Positions 1-9,321 of a DNA stretch of 64,000 nucleotides are shown here, one piece after another; position 1 is the stretch's first letter; each line of letters opens with the position of its first letter. Where the stretch lies: the NCBI GenBank assembly GCA_947448735.1, contig CANFOS010000010.1, positions 1-64,000 of the forward strand. The letters run 5' to 3'. Source of the stretch: Comamonadaceae bacterium (GTDB lineage Bacteria > Pseudomonadota > Gammaproteobacteria > Burkholderiales > Burkholderiaceae_C). The notes beneath the pieces were generated by a model that saw nothing but the letters and a program-made list of their open reading frames with translations, ran no database searches and was not told the origin of the DNA. Made by a program: the position numbers and the translations under genes.

Positions 1-264
1 AAAGTTGCGGCTCAGGTTGGCCACGCCGATAGAGGGATCTTGCTGTTGCAGTTCCCTCAAAATCCGCAGCGTACCGTCCTTGCTGCCGTCGTTAACGTAA
101 ACGACTTCCCAATTGCCGGCAAGCTCGGGGGTATTGGCCAGTGCCGCGACCAGGCGACCATGAAAAATCGGCAACACCTCTTCTTCGTTGTAGGCCGGAA
201 CAATCACGCTGAGCATGCAACCAGCGGGGGTTGCAGGGCCAAGCGTTGTGACAGTTGAATTCAT
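1..264 (-). CDS. Glycosyltransferase family 2, N-terminal part (runs off the window)
   Basis: Partial gene whose start lies in the window and whose 3' part lies beyond base 1. The visible 88 residues contain the GT-A opening motif LSVIVPAYNEEEVLP followed by VVYVNDGSKDGTL, the nucleotide-sugar binding region of family 2 transferases of the DPM1/GtrB type. Such enzymes move a sugar from a nucleotide donor to a polyprenyl phosphate or glycan at the inner membrane. The start codon overlaps the stop of the upstream GtrA-like gene (ATGA), so the two are translationally coupled. A GtrB-like prenyl-glycosyl transferase is the likeliest role, but the acceptor cannot be read. Confidence 0.85.
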   Translation of the reverse strand, partial: MNSTVTTLGPATPAGCMLSVIVPAYNEEEVLPIFHGRLVAALANTPELAGNWEVVYVNDGSKDGTLRILRELQQQDPSIGVANLSRNF

Positions 265-629
265 TGGGCAAACGTCCAGAGTCGGTTAAGTCGAAAGGTC
301 AGCCCAAGAACCATCACGGTGGCCAGCATTTGGGCGAAAAGATAGTGCCAGCCGAACTGCTGAACGCCTAGCCAGACCAGAGCACCGTTGAGGATGGCAC
401 CAAGCAGCGCTATGGCCATGAAACGGGGAAGCGCGTGGGCATGGCCGGCGTTGCTGTCAGCAAACGTCTTGCGCCGATTGAGCAGGTAAGCCACCGCCGC
501 ACCGGACAATGCGCCAATGGCAGCAGCAGGCGCAGCAGTCACGCTGGAGGACTCCACCAACGCAATCAGCACCGCGTAATGCACAGCGGTGGCGAGGCCT
601 CCTGCGACGATGTACCAAAAAAACTGCAT
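261..629 (-). CDS. GtrA family membrane protein (putative polyprenyl-sugar flippase)
   Basis: 122 residues from the ATG at 629. There are four predicted membrane helices: a hydrophobic N-terminus (QFFWYIVAGGLATAVHYAVL), an alanine-rich second helix ending at YLLNRRKTF, and two C-terminal helices ending in FRLNRLWTF. The NRRKTF and NRLWTF motifs are typical of GtrA. The family is thought to flip polyprenyl-phosphate sugars across the inner membrane. The longer frame reaching 980 was not used because the family begins at this membrane segment. The gene overlaps the following family 2 glycosyltransferase by four bases, the usual gtrA-gtrB arrangement. Confidence 0.85.
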   Translation of the reverse strand: MQFFWYIVAGGLATAVHYAVLIALVESSSVTAAPAAAIGALSGAAVAYLLNRRKTFADSNAGHAHALPRFMAIALLGAILNGALVWLGVQQFGWHYLFAQMLATVMVLGLTFRLNRLWTFAQ

Positions 630-716
630 TGCGCTCCGGGTCGGGTTGAGGTGTGATTTTAACAAGCCCGTTGTCAGCGATATGGGCGGGTCACCTTTGT
701 GGGCTATATTGAAGCC

Positions 717-1211
717 ATGTTTGAAGTCTTGGTCTACGTCTACGAAAACTATTGGCAAGGTGACGCTTGTCCGGAGCTGCCGCAACTGGGCCGTAAACTG
801 ACTGCCGCTGGTTTTGAGGCTGACGAGATTCAGGCAGCGCTGGTCTGGCTCGACGGCCTGAACACCGCCGCGCAAAGCACCCAGATTTATCTGCCGGCAA
901 ACGACGCCAGACAGCCCGGCATCGTGCAGACCCAGTCGCCCGGCAGCATGCGGGCCTACAGCGTTGCCGAGCAGGAACATATTGGCGCACAGGCGCTCGG
1001 GTTTGTGAGCTTTCTTGAGTCATCAGGCGTGCTGCCGCCACAGATGCATGAGATCGTGATCGACCGTGCGATGGCCGCCCCGGGCAACCCGCTTGAACTG
1101 GACGATCTGAAAATCATTGTGCTGATGGTCTACTGGAGCTTTGGCCAGGAGCCTGATGCGCTGGTGCTGGACGAACTTTGTGACGACGCCGCTGACCGCG
1201 TCGGTCACTGA
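717..1211 (+). CDS. smg: Smg family protein (DUF494)
   Basis: 164 residues from the ATG at 717, giving the family start MFEVLVYVYENYW. DUF494/Smg proteins are about 155-165 residues and of unclear biochemical role; in many proteobacteria smg sits between dprA and a topoisomerase gene. Neither neighbour is visible here: the gene diverges from gtrA and is followed by about 230 bases without a recognisable gene, then a DUF1631 gene on the other strand. An upstream GTG at 699 would add six residues but does not match the family N-terminus. Confidence 0.88.
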   Translation: MFEVLVYVYENYWQGDACPELPQLGRKLTAAGFEADEIQAALVWLDGLNTAAQSTQIYLPANDARQPGIVQTQSPGSMRAYSVAEQEHIGAQALGFVSFLESSGVLPPQMHEIVIDRAMAAPGNPLELDDLKIIVLMVYWSFGQEPDALVLDELCDDAADRVGH

Positions 1212-1443
1212 AGGCACAGCTATCCATTCATTTTTCGGGCCGGTTGCGGCAATTAGCGTCAGCGAACACCTGGCATTCGGCGGCGCTCGCCATCCACATG
1301 CAGACAAGTGCATTTCGGTGTGCTGTGCGCGGTCCGCCTGGCACTTCATCTCTGAAAACGCAGTTTCAGCGAAGACTAACTTGTAGCCAAGTTATGCCGA
1401 AACCAATATCTGAACCTCTTAACGTGCCTTGCAACGGCCAGCA

Positions 1444-3825
1444 TTAGCTCAATAGTCTTCCCGGATTGGCTTCGAGCTTGGCAAGCGCATCGCGGGTAGC
1501 CCGCACGGTCAAGGCTTCTTCCTCTGTTGGTTTGAGCAAGCCAGCTTGCAAGTAGGCGGCCAGCCTGCGTGCCTGAATCAAAAAAAGGCGCCCCTCAGCC
1601 GAGGCAAACAGATGCAACTGCTTGCGTTCGCTGCACCAGGCAAACTGTACATGGCCGATGCGGCCGTTATGGTCCAGGCTGAACCAGGAACCCAACTGCA
1701 GCTCTTGCGCCCAAGCCCCCATCGCCTCATTGGGCGGGCCGCCGCCGTCGGTCACCACTTCGATATCTGATGCATCGATGCCAATCATCATCACCAGCGC
1801 TTCGGTGTCCAGCGGCAAGTCGCCCACATCCTCATCAGACAGGTAATCTTCAAGATTGGTCAGGCGCTTGGCCATGGCGTCAATTCGCTCGCTCGATATC
1901 GCGCCGGTCTTGGACAGGAAGGCATCGGCCAGCGTGTCGCTGATGACCTTGAGCTGCTGCTCTTGCGACTGGATATCCAAGGCCAGCACGGTCATGCCCA
2001 TGCGCAGCACCTGTAGCAGTTTGGGGAGGTCTGAAATAACCTTGGCCCTTTCGGCGCGGTTGGGTTTGGCACTGGCGGCCCATACCAGGTCAGCTGTAGC
2101 GCGCTTCAGTGTCATGGTCTGTTCGTGCTGTGGGCCATTGCGCATGGCTGTCAGCGCCAGCACTTCGGCCCATATCTTGAACAGAAACTCGCGAATTTCT
2201 TCACGCACCGGCATGTCATTGAGCATGCTTCGCATCTCGATGGTGTACTGAATCGCCATGGTTTCTTTTTGCTCGACCTGCTGGGCAATGCTGACCACTC
2301 GGGCGGCACTGCCGTTTTCAGACAGGAACTTGGACAGAAATTTCTGGAACTCGTCGTACACCAGCTCAAACACACGGCGTCCGGTTTCAGGGTATTGCTC
2401 AATCACCTGCACAATGCGCTTGATCTCAGCGTCCATCGCGCCACCCGACACGGCGACGCCAAAACTCAGCACGCATGAACCCATGCGGTCGATCAGCCGG
2501 CGTGCAGGATGCTGCAGAGACCCAAAAAATTGCGGCTCAGAAATGGCCACGCGCAGCACCGGCATTTGCAGCCGTGCAAACCAGACCCGAACGGAGGGTG
2601 GGATCCGCTCTTCGGCCAAAATCGACTGAAACATGAGAGCCACTATTTCAATGGTGGCCTTTTCTGTTGACGTACTGGCAGCCTTCTTGAGGCTCATGGT
2701 GCGCTGGCGCAGTGCCGTGATGGCTTGCTCGATGTGTTCGGGGCCATACGCCTGACCAGGCTCGTCCACCAGGGCTGTGCCTAAATCTGCGACCTGGCTT
2801 GCCGCCATGACCGCCAGCGCCTGCGCAAGTTGCGGCGTTGCTTGCGTCCGGCGGGTGTCGTCAAAACCGGCCACCTGGCTGCTTAACAGGCGTTGGAGGT
2901 TGCCCACGACGCTTTGTGCTCGCATGCGTGCGCGGGCCAGAGGCGATGTTGTGGTTTGCGCACGGTTTTCTTCACGCGCAGAGTCAACGCCGCTACCGGC
3001 AAAAGATGACTGGTTCTGGTCATTCGCCCATGGCGAACTCGCGCTTGTAGATGTCGCTAACGGCATTTTCACGGTGCTTGAGGGCGTACGCTTGACCATC
3101 GCGCGCAAATCGATATCAGGCATCACGCCGCGTTCCACCAGAAATTCATTGGCCTTGTGATAAGCCTCCAGCAGGTGCTCGGCCAAGCGAGCCTGGATCA
3201 AGTCCTGCACAGCCAGCCAAGTGTCCCTTGACAGCCCAGCTTCTGTCCACTGCTCAACCATCAAGCGGGACAACACTTCAGGCCGAAAAATATCCCCCGC
3301 CTGAAGTTCGCAGATCTGCTCCAGGTTTTGTACCCGCAGGCGCAGGTCGCGCAGTTCCCAGGTCGCGACATCGAGCAGGTGAAGCGCCAGACGCGAAGCC
3401 AGGATTTTATTTTCCATGGCGTCGTTGTCCATCAGCTGAAAATCCCCACTGTCCAAGCTTGACAAGGCCGACATTGACCGGCTGGCTTGTCTTGTCGCCA
3501 AGCGCCAGGCTTTGTTGGTGCCGTTGGTCCAGGCTTTGCCCGCGGCCTGAAAAGCAAGCCGGGCTTCACGCCGCTCTCGGGCTACTGGCGCACTCGCGGG
3601 CTGATCCACCAACACCACGAGCTTGCCCAGAATCGCCTTGGCAATGTCAGGCAGCGCCTGGGACGCATGAGCCGTGAAAACATCACGCGCCTGCATGGCC
3701 AGGGCGCTTGGCGTGTTGTTCGAGGCGGCCACGATCTGTTGGGCGGTCAAACTGGCCTGGTTACACCGTAGCGCCCGCGTTAGGGTCGTTGGGGTCTTCG
3801 TCTTTTTTGGCGGCGACCTTGACAA
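1444..3825 (-). CDS. DUF1631 family protein
   Basis: About 793 residues if read from a TTG at 3825; the true start is uncertain. The protein is long, mostly helical and acidic, with no signal peptide or membrane helix. The segment around ASRLALHLLDVATWELRDL and the C-terminal WFSLDHNGRIGHVQFAWCSERKQLHLFA fit DUF1631, a family common in beta- and gammaproteobacteria. The C-terminal segment resembles a PilZ-like fold, so cyclic-di-GMP linked behaviour is possible but not shown. The TTG start would overlap the secF 3' end by 65 bases; a TTG at 3750 would remove the overlap. The function is unknown. Confidence 0.75.
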   Translation of the reverse strand: MSRSPPKKTKTPTTLTRALRCNQASLTAQQIVAASNNTPSALAMQARDVFTAHASQALPDIAKAILGKLVVLVDQPASAPVARERREARLAFQAAGKAWTNGTNKAWRLATRQASRSMSALSSLDSGDFQLMDNDAMENKILASRLALHLLDVATWELRDLRLRVQNLEQICELQAGDIFRPEVLSRLMVEQWTEAGLSRDTWLAVQDLIQARLAEHLLEAYHKANEFLVERGVMPDIDLRAMVKRTPSSTVKMPLATSTSASSPWANDQNQSSFAGSGVDSAREENRAQTTTSPLARARMRAQSVVGNLQRLLSSQVAGFDDTRRTQATPQLAQALAVMAASQVADLGTALVDEPGQAYGPEHIEQAITALRQRTMSLKKAASTSTEKATIEIVALMFQSILAEERIPPSVRVWFARLQMPVLRVAISEPQFFGSLQHPARRLIDRMGSCVLSFGVAVSGGAMDAEIKRIVQVIEQYPETGRRVFELVYDEFQKFLSKFLSENGSAARVVSIAQQVEQKETMAIQYTIEMRSMLNDMPVREEIREFLFKIWAEVLALTAMRNGPQHEQTMTLKRATADLVWAASAKPNRAERAKVISDLPKLLQVLRMGMTVLALDIQSQEQQLKVISDTLADAFLSKTGAISSERIDAMAKRLTNLEDYLSDEDVGDLPLDTEALVMMIGIDASDIEVVTDGGGPPNEAMGAWAQELQLGSWFSLDHNGRIGHVQFAWCSERKQLHLFASAEGRLFLIQARRLAAYLQAGLLKPTEEEALTVRATRDALAKLEANPGRLLS

Positions 3826-4714
3826 GATCTTCGCGCTTGATACCCAACCACATGGCTATTGCTGCGGCCACAAAAACAGACGAGTAAATGCCAAACAAAA
3901 TACCAATCGTCAAAGCCAGCGCAAAGTAAAACAGCGTGGGCCCACCGAACAGCAGCATCGACAGCACCATCACTTCGGTCGAACCGTGGGTGATGATGGT
4001 GCGGCTGATGGTGGACGTGATGGCGTTGTCGATGATCTCGACGGTGCTCATCTTGCGGTAGCGCCTGAAGTTCTCGCGAATCCGGTCAAAAATAACCACC
4101 GACTCGTTGACCGAATAGCCCAACACAGCCAGCACCGCCGCCAGCACCGAGAGTGAAAACTCCCACTGAAAAAATGCGAAAAAGCCAAGGATGATGATCA
4201 CGTCGTGCAAGTTGGCGATGATGGCCGCCACAGCGTATTTCCATTCAAAGCGAAACGCCAGGTAAATCATGATGCCGACAACCACCATGCCCAGCGCCTT
4301 CAGGCCGTCCTGTGCCAGCTCTTCGCCGACAGACGGGCCTACGAACTCAGTGCGGCGCAATTGCACAGTGGCCTCCTGTGCCTTCAGCGCTGCCATGACG
4401 ACCTCGCTTTGCTGCGCTGTACTGACGCCTTTTTGCGCAGGCAGGCGGATCATCACGTCACGTGAATTGCCAAAATTTTGCACTTGCACATCGGTCAAGC
4501 CCAACGAAGACACCGTAGCGCGGATTTTTTCAATTTCTGCCGGCTGGGTGTAGCTGACTTCCATCACCGTGCCGCCGGTGAATTCAACCGACAAATGCAG
4601 GCCACGCGAGAACAAAAAGAACACCGCCAGCGCAAACGTGATGAATGAAATGGCGTTAAAAATCACCGCATGCCGCATGAACGGGATGTCTTTTTTGATT
4701 TTGAAAAATTCCAT
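3761..4714 (-). CDS. secF: Protein translocase subunit SecF
   Basis: 317 residues from the ATG at 4714, preceded by GAGAG. SecF forms the SecDF complex, which uses the proton gradient to help pull secreted proteins through SecYEG. Visible features are the N-terminal helix (VIFNAISFITFALAVFFLF), the conserved VEFTGGTVMEV of the SecF family, the periplasmic P1 region, and five C-terminal helices with VLGYSVNESVVIFDRIREN. It directly follows secD and yajC on the minus strand, the normal order. The C-terminus overlaps the possible 5' end of the DUF1631 gene. Confidence 0.96.
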   Translation of the reverse strand: MEFFKIKKDIPFMRHAVIFNAISFITFALAVFFLFSRGLHLSVEFTGGTVMEVSYTQPAEIEKIRATVSSLGLTDVQVQNFGNSRDVMIRLPAQKGVSTAQQSEVVMAALKAQEATVQLRRTEFVGPSVGEELAQDGLKALGMVVVGIMIYLAFRFEWKYAVAAIIANLHDVIIILGFFAFFQWEFSLSVLAAVLAVLGYSVNESVVIFDRIRENFRRYRKMSTVEIIDNAITSTISRTIITHGSTEVMVLSMLLFGGPTLFYFALALTIGILFGIYSSVFVAAAIAMWLGIKREDLVKVAAKKDEDPNDPNAGATV

Positions 4715-4743
4715 GGCGACTCTCGTTTTTTGTTGCTTTGTTA

Positions 4744-6624
4744 TTAGGCGGTCAATTTGCCATCGCCAGTTGGCGCTGGCCGCCACACCGTACCAATTGA
4801 TACCGATTTGAGCTTCTTTTGGCGACCATAGACAAAGTTGACCAGGCCTCGCGAGAAAAACACCGCCGAGAACATGCTGGTCAGAATGCCAATGCAGTGC
4901 ACCACCGCAAATCCGCGCACCGGCCCTGAGCCAAAGGCCAGCAGGGCAAAGCCTGCAATCAGCGTGGTGATATTGGAGTCCAGAATCGTTGCCCAGGCCC
5001 GCTCGTAACCGGTGTGGATGGCCGCTTGCGGCGAGCTGCCGTTGCGCAGCTCTTCCCGGATGCGTTCGTTGATCAGCACGTTCGAGTCAATCGCCATACC
5101 GAGCGCCAGCGCCATGGCGGCCATGCCAGGCAGTGTCAGCGTGGCTTGCAACATGGACAAAATGGCAATCAGCAGCAACAGGTTAACAGCCAGTGCGACG
5201 CCTGAAATCACGCCAAACAGCATGTAGTAAATCGCCATGAACACCACGATGACCGCGAAGCCGTACGTCACGCTCTGAAAACCTTTGGCAATGTTCTCGG
5301 CACCCAGCGTTGGGCCAATGGTGCGCTCTTCGATGATCTCCATGGGCGCGGCCAGCGAGCCGGCCCGCAGCAGCAGTGCCAGGTCGTTGGCCTCAGACAC
5401 GCTCATCGAGCCAGAAATCTGGAAGCGGTTGCCCAGCTCGCCCTGAATGACCGGCGCCGTCAGCACCTCGCCCTTGCCTTTTTCGAACAGCAAGATGGCC
5501 ATGCGCTTTTTCAAATTCTCTCGGCTGGTGTCGCGCATGATGCGGCCACCTTTGGCGTCCACAGTCAAATCGACTTTGGGCTGCTGGCTTTGTGAGTCAA
5601 AGCCCGGTTGCGCGTCGGTCAGGCTTTCACCGGTGATGATCACCTGCTTCTTCACAATCACCGGGCGACCGTCACGCTCCAGAAAGCGCTCAGACCCAAA
5701 CGGCACGGAGCCTGTGTTGGTTTCAGCGGCGCGGCCTTCTGCGCTGTCATCGACCAAGCGCATCTCCAGCGTAGCAGTGCGTCCCAGAATGTCTTTGGCC
5801 TTGGCTGTGTCCTGCACGCCCGGCAGTTGCACCACGATCCGGTCGACGCCCTGCTGCGCGATCACCGGCTCGGCCACACCCAGCTCGTTGATGCGGTTGT
5901 GCAGCGTGACCATGTTTTGCTTCAGGGCCTGGTCCTGAATGCGACGCGCGGCCTCGGTCTTGATGCTGGCTGTCAGTTTGTAGTCGGTGCCGTCGGGTGC
6001 GTCGGTGCTTTGCAGGTCGGGAAACTGATCCTGAATCAGATTTTTGGCGGCCGCCAGGGTCTGGCTGTCCCGAAAGCGCACGTCAATGGTTTGCGCGTTG
6101 CGGCTGATGCCCGAATGACGAATGTTTTTCTCGCGCATCAACAAGCGCAGGTCACCCGACAGGGATTCGGCCCTTTTGGTCAGCGCGGCCTGCATGTCCA
6201 CCTGCAACATGAAATGCACGCCGCCGCGCAGGTCAAGTCCCAGGTACATCGGTGCAGCATGCAGTGCCGTCAGCCAGGCAGGTGAGCGCGACAGCAAGTT
6301 GAGGGCAACGACGTACGCCGAATCACCCGTTGCAGAGCTCAACGCTTTTTGAATCACATCTTTGGCTTTGAGCTGGTTGTCGGTGTCGCCAAAACGCGCC
6401 TTGACCGAGCTGCCATCCAGGGCAATCGCATCGGGCTTGATGCCGGCGCCTTTGAGCGCTTCTTCAACCCTGGCCACCGTCGTGCTGTCAACCTTGACGG
6501 CAGATTTGCTGCTGGACACCTGCACCGCAGGCGCCTCACCAAAGAGGTTGGGCAAGGTGTAAACAATGGCCACCAACAAGGCCAGCAGCAAGATGGCGTA
6601 CTTCCAGGCCGGGTAACGATTCAT
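4744..6624 (-). CDS. secD: Protein translocase subunit SecD
   Basis: 626 residues, the usual length. It has an N-terminal membrane anchor (WKYAILLLALLVAIVYTLPNLFG), the family motif LGLDLRGGVHFMLQVDM near residue 130, a large periplasmic domain, and a C-terminal six-helix block with MAIDSNVLINERIREELRNG, which carries the RND-type residues used in proton-coupled protein export. It lies between yajC (42 bases upstream) and secF (30 bases downstream) on the same strand, so the three are probably one transcript. Confidence 0.97.
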   Translation of the reverse strand: MNRYPAWKYAILLLALLVAIVYTLPNLFGEAPAVQVSSSKSAVKVDSTTVARVEEALKGAGIKPDAIALDGSSVKARFGDTDNQLKAKDVIQKALSSATGDSAYVVALNLLSRSPAWLTALHAAPMYLGLDLRGGVHFMLQVDMQAALTKRAESLSGDLRLLMREKNIRHSGISRNAQTIDVRFRDSQTLAAAKNLIQDQFPDLQSTDAPDGTDYKLTASIKTEAARRIQDQALKQNMVTLHNRINELGVAEPVIAQQGVDRIVVQLPGVQDTAKAKDILGRTATLEMRLVDDSAEGRAAETNTGSVPFGSERFLERDGRPVIVKKQVIITGESLTDAQPGFDSQSQQPKVDLTVDAKGGRIMRDTSRENLKKRMAILLFEKGKGEVLTAPVIQGELGNRFQISGSMSVSEANDLALLLRAGSLAAPMEIIEERTIGPTLGAENIAKGFQSVTYGFAVIVVFMAIYYMLFGVISGVALAVNLLLLIAILSMLQATLTLPGMAAMALALGMAIDSNVLINERIREELRNGSSPQAAIHTGYERAWATILDSNITTLIAGFALLAFGSGPVRGFAVVHCIGILTSMFSAVFFSRGLVNFVYGRQKKLKSVSIGTVWRPAPTGDGKLTA

Positions 6625-6665
6625 GGATGAAATTCCGTTATGTGCACGAGAGGGTCTGGACGCGA

Positions 6666-7007
6666 TTATTTGGACGTGTTGATGGCGCCTTTGGGCAGCA
6701 CCTGAACGATCGCGCTGCGTTGCAACTGCACTTCAACGCCCGCAGCCAGTTCAAGCGTCAGATAGGTGTCACCCAGTTTGCTGACCTTGCCGAGCAGACC
6801 CCCTGCGGTGGCGACTTCATCGCCCTTGGCCAGCGCGTCAATCATGGCGCGGTGTTCTTTTTGTTTTTTCATTTGCGGGCGAATCATCACGAAGTAAAGC
6901 ACCACAAACATCAACACCAGCGGCAGCATGCCAGTGAGCGAGGACATCATGTCGCCACCGCCGGCAGCGGCAGGTGCGGTTTGGGCAAAGGCAGAAGAAA
7001 TAAACAC
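6666..7007 (-). CDS. yajC: Preprotein translocase subunit YajC
   Basis: 113 residues from a GTG at 7007. This start was chosen because GGAG lies seven bases upstream and the protein then opens VFISSAFAQTAP, the usual Comamonadaceae form; a TTG at 7022 would add five residues. One membrane helix (MLPLVLMFVVLYFVMIRPQMKKQ) is followed by the conserved KGDEVATAGGLLGKV beta domain. YajC associates with SecDF in the inner membrane. It is the first gene of yajC-secD-secF here. Confidence 0.95.
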   Translation of the reverse strand: MFISSAFAQTAPAAAGGGDMMSSLTGMLPLVLMFVVLYFVMIRPQMKKQKEHRAMIDALAKGDEVATAGGLLGKVSKLGDTYLTLELAAGVEVQLQRSAIVQVLPKGAINTSK

Positions 7008-7167
7008 AGGCAGGCTCCACAACGGTTATCAGCCAAAAGGCAAGGAACGCCAGATCGAGGCCTGGCAGCAAGGTCGCATTGTAAGCGGGCAGGTCAGCTG
7101 GACAAGCTAAAAACAATCCTTGCGCGGGTATCTCCATACACAGCGCTTGGGTATCTTCTCGCCCTCG

Positions 7168-8436
7168 TCAGGCCAATCCGAAGTGGCTCAGCACACCGCC
7201 GCCCGCGATGCGTCCGCTGGCAAAACACGCCGTCAGCAAATAGCCGCCGGTAGGTGCTTCCCAGTCGAGCATTTCGCCCGCACAAAACACCGGCATGGTG
7301 AAGACTTTTTCAGCCTGCAGTTGCAAGCGCTGGTCAAGCGCATCAAAGTGCACCCCGCCTGCGCTGCTGATGGCCTCGTCCAGTGGTCGCGCAGCCACCA
7401 ATTCAATCGGCAGCGACTTGATGGCAGTCGCCAGTTGTGCCGCATCGTTCATGGCATCCTTGTTCAGCAGCTCGTGCAACAGCGCAGCCTTGACGCCGTC
7501 GAGCTTGAGCCGGCTCTTGAGGTGGCTGGACAATGAGCGCGATCCACGCGGATGACGCACTTCTTTGAGCACCTGCTCCGGCGTCATGTCTGGGCGCAAG
7601 TCGAGCCTGAAGGTCGCGCTGCCGCAGCGGGCGATTTCGTCTCTGAGCAGCGCCGATGCGGCATAAATCAGACTGCCTTCCACCCCAGTGGCCGTGGCCA
7701 CAAACTCGCCTTTGCGGCTAAAGGTTTGTCCCTTTGAATCCGTCAATGAAATCGCAACAGATTTGAAAGGCTGGCCGGCAAATTTACCCGCAAAGTGCGG
7801 CGTCCAGCCTTTGACATCAAAGCCGCAGTTCGACGGCACCAGGGGCACGACGTTCACGCCGCGCGCAGCCAGCAGCGGCACCCAGGCGCCATCAGACCCC
7901 AGCCGCGCCCAGCTGCCGCCGCCCAAGGCCAGCACCACAGCATCAGCCTGAATGCCAATTTGCCCGCTGGGCGTCTCAAACAGCAAGGCGTCAGACTCCG
8001 ACCAGCCCAGCCAGCGGTGCCGCATGCAAAAGCGTACGCCTGAGCCGCGCAGCCGATGCAGCCAGGCGCGCAGCAGCGGCGCGGCCTTCATGTCAGCCGG
8101 AAACACCCGGCCTGAGCTGCCCACAAACGTCGCTACGCCCAAGCCCTGCGCCCAATCGCGCAACTGCTGCGCGCCAAAGTCAGCCAGCATCGGCTCCAGC
8201 CGGGTGCTGGCCTGACCATAACGGCCCACAAAGGGTTCAAAGCTTTCAGCATGCGTGAGGTTCAGCCCGCCCTTGCCAGCCAGCAAAAACTTGCGCCCCA
8301 CCGACGGCATCGCGTCATACACCGTCACTTGCAGGTCACTGCCTGCACCGGCCAGCACCTCGGCAGCCATCAAGCCAGCAGGGCCGCCGCCGATGATGGC
8401 GACACGGAGGGGCTGGGGGGTAACAGCTGGGTTCAA
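7168..8436 (-). CDS. TIGR03862-type NAD(P)/FAD-dependent oxidoreductase
   Basis: 422 residues. The N-terminal dinucleotide-binding motif VAIIGGGPAGLMAAEVLAG and the HI0933/BaiN-family motif VGRKFLLAGKGGLNLTH are clear. The C-terminal FAD motif is GEMLDWEAPTGGYLLTACFASGR. Members of this group are flavoproteins of unassigned substrate; the name TIGR03862 is recalled from family knowledge and was not searched. The gene stands alone between yajC and an exported-protein gene, and a copy of the 65-bp repeat begins 16 bases upstream of the start codon. Confidence 0.88.
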   Translation of the reverse strand: MNPAVTPQPLRVAIIGGGPAGLMAAEVLAGAGSDLQVTVYDAMPSVGRKFLLAGKGGLNLTHAESFEPFVGRYGQASTRLEPMLADFGAQQLRDWAQGLGVATFVGSSGRVFPADMKAAPLLRAWLHRLRGSGVRFCMRHRWLGWSESDALLFETPSGQIGIQADAVVLALGGGSWARLGSDGAWVPLLAARGVNVVPLVPSNCGFDVKGWTPHFAGKFAGQPFKSVAISLTDSKGQTFSRKGEFVATATGVEGSLIYAASALLRDEIARCGSATFRLDLRPDMTPEQVLKEVRHPRGSRSLSSHLKSRLKLDGVKAALLHELLNKDAMNDAAQLATAIKSLPIELVAARPLDEAISSAGGVHFDALDQRLQLQAEKVFTMPVFCAGEMLDWEAPTGGYLLTACFASGRIAGGGVLSHFGLA

Positions 8437-8451
8437 AAAGGACTTTCGTTT

Positions 8452-8526
8452 GCTATTTATTCAGGAGCTGCTCGCCAAGGAATCCATTGGTCTGGATGTC
8501 TATTTGAACGCCAAAAAGGCCTGAAA
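8452..8526 (+). repeat. 65-bp interspersed repeat, copy A
   Basis: Begins GCTATTTATTCAGGAGCTGC and continues with TCGCC, then ATTGGTCTGGATG and a Tn-A-rich tail ending near CTGAAA. It aligns along its length with the reference copy at 37757. It lies directly upstream of the flavoprotein gene, where that gene's promoter would be expected. Confidence 0.7.
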
Positions 8527-8595
8527 ACTGCCCGGTGGCAGTGTTCAAGCCTTCTTCAGTGCGCTGATTATCTCAGGCGGTCCGAAAGACGACCC

Positions 8596-9228
8596 TTACA
8601 TGGGCGGCGCAAAGCCGTTGCGGCCAACCACCATGCGCAGTGCAACAGGCTTGCCGCCCTGCTCTTGCGCCGTGATCAGGACTTTGGCACCGGGCACCAG
8701 CAAGGCAGCTTCGTCGTGCTTGCCGGGCTTGAACGTCACAACCGGTGCGCCAGCCGGCACGATCACGACTTTTTCACCGTCTTTGTACTTCAGCGTCATC
8801 TTTTGACCGCCGGGCACGGTCGATGGCGCAGCGGCCAGGTCAGCCACCGTGGCGTTTGTCATGGTGCTTTGGGGCTGCAAATCCCAAGGACGGTGGCCTT
8901 CGCCCGTACCGCGCATGGTTTCCGGAAAGATCAACACTTCCAGGGCCAGCTGCGTGCCATCGGCCTGCGGCATGGCGGCAGTGCCAATGTAGCTTCCGGG
9001 CTTGATGTCTGACAGGGCAATCGGGTAGACCTCGGTCACGTCCATGGCTGCAGGACGCATCAAGGTGATGATCTCCCCGCTGCGCTCCTTGACGGTGATG
9101 CTGGTGGCGTCGATTTTTTCAATCACGGCGCGAAGCCGGACTTGCGGGGAAGCCGACGCTGGCGTCTGGGCCAACAAGCTGGCGCTGGTGGCCAGAACAG
9201 CCAAAAAAAGGGCAATGCGTTTAAACAT
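8596..9228 (-). CDS. Exported protein of unknown function
   Basis: 210 residues with a clear signal peptide (FKRIALFLAVLATSASLLAQ, cleavage probably after LLAQ). The mature part has a small beta domain (VRLRAVIEKIDATSITVKER) resembling DUF5666-like or OB-type repeats, and a second beta region (VVIVPAGAPVVTFKPGKHDE). No catalytic motif or cysteine pair is visible. It is likely periplasmic. The DUF5666 likeness is only an impression. It sits alone between the flavoprotein and the helicase operon. Confidence 0.75.
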   Translation of the reverse strand: MFKRIALFLAVLATSASLLAQTPASASPQVRLRAVIEKIDATSITVKERSGEIITLMRPAAMDVTEVYPIALSDIKPGSYIGTAAMPQADGTQLALEVLIFPETMRGTGEGHRPWDLQPQSTMTNATVADLAAAPSTVPGGQKMTLKYKDGEKVVIVPAGAPVVTFKPGKHDEAALLVPGAKVLITAQEQGGKPVALRMVVGRNGFAPPM

Positions 9229-9321
9229 ATGAATTCCCGTCGTTATGAAATTGGAGGAAAAAGGCCGAGCCCCAGTTTTGCAGAAATCGGTCAGCTGCGC
9301 TTGAGCCGGCTCACCTGGCCT

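Noticed and set aside
1212-1443. A small gene or RNA between smg and the DUF1631 gene
   Set aside because: Only a 7-bp inverted repeat (TAACTTG/CAAGTTA at 1377-1394) without a T-run is seen; there is no tRNA-like fold and no convincing frame.
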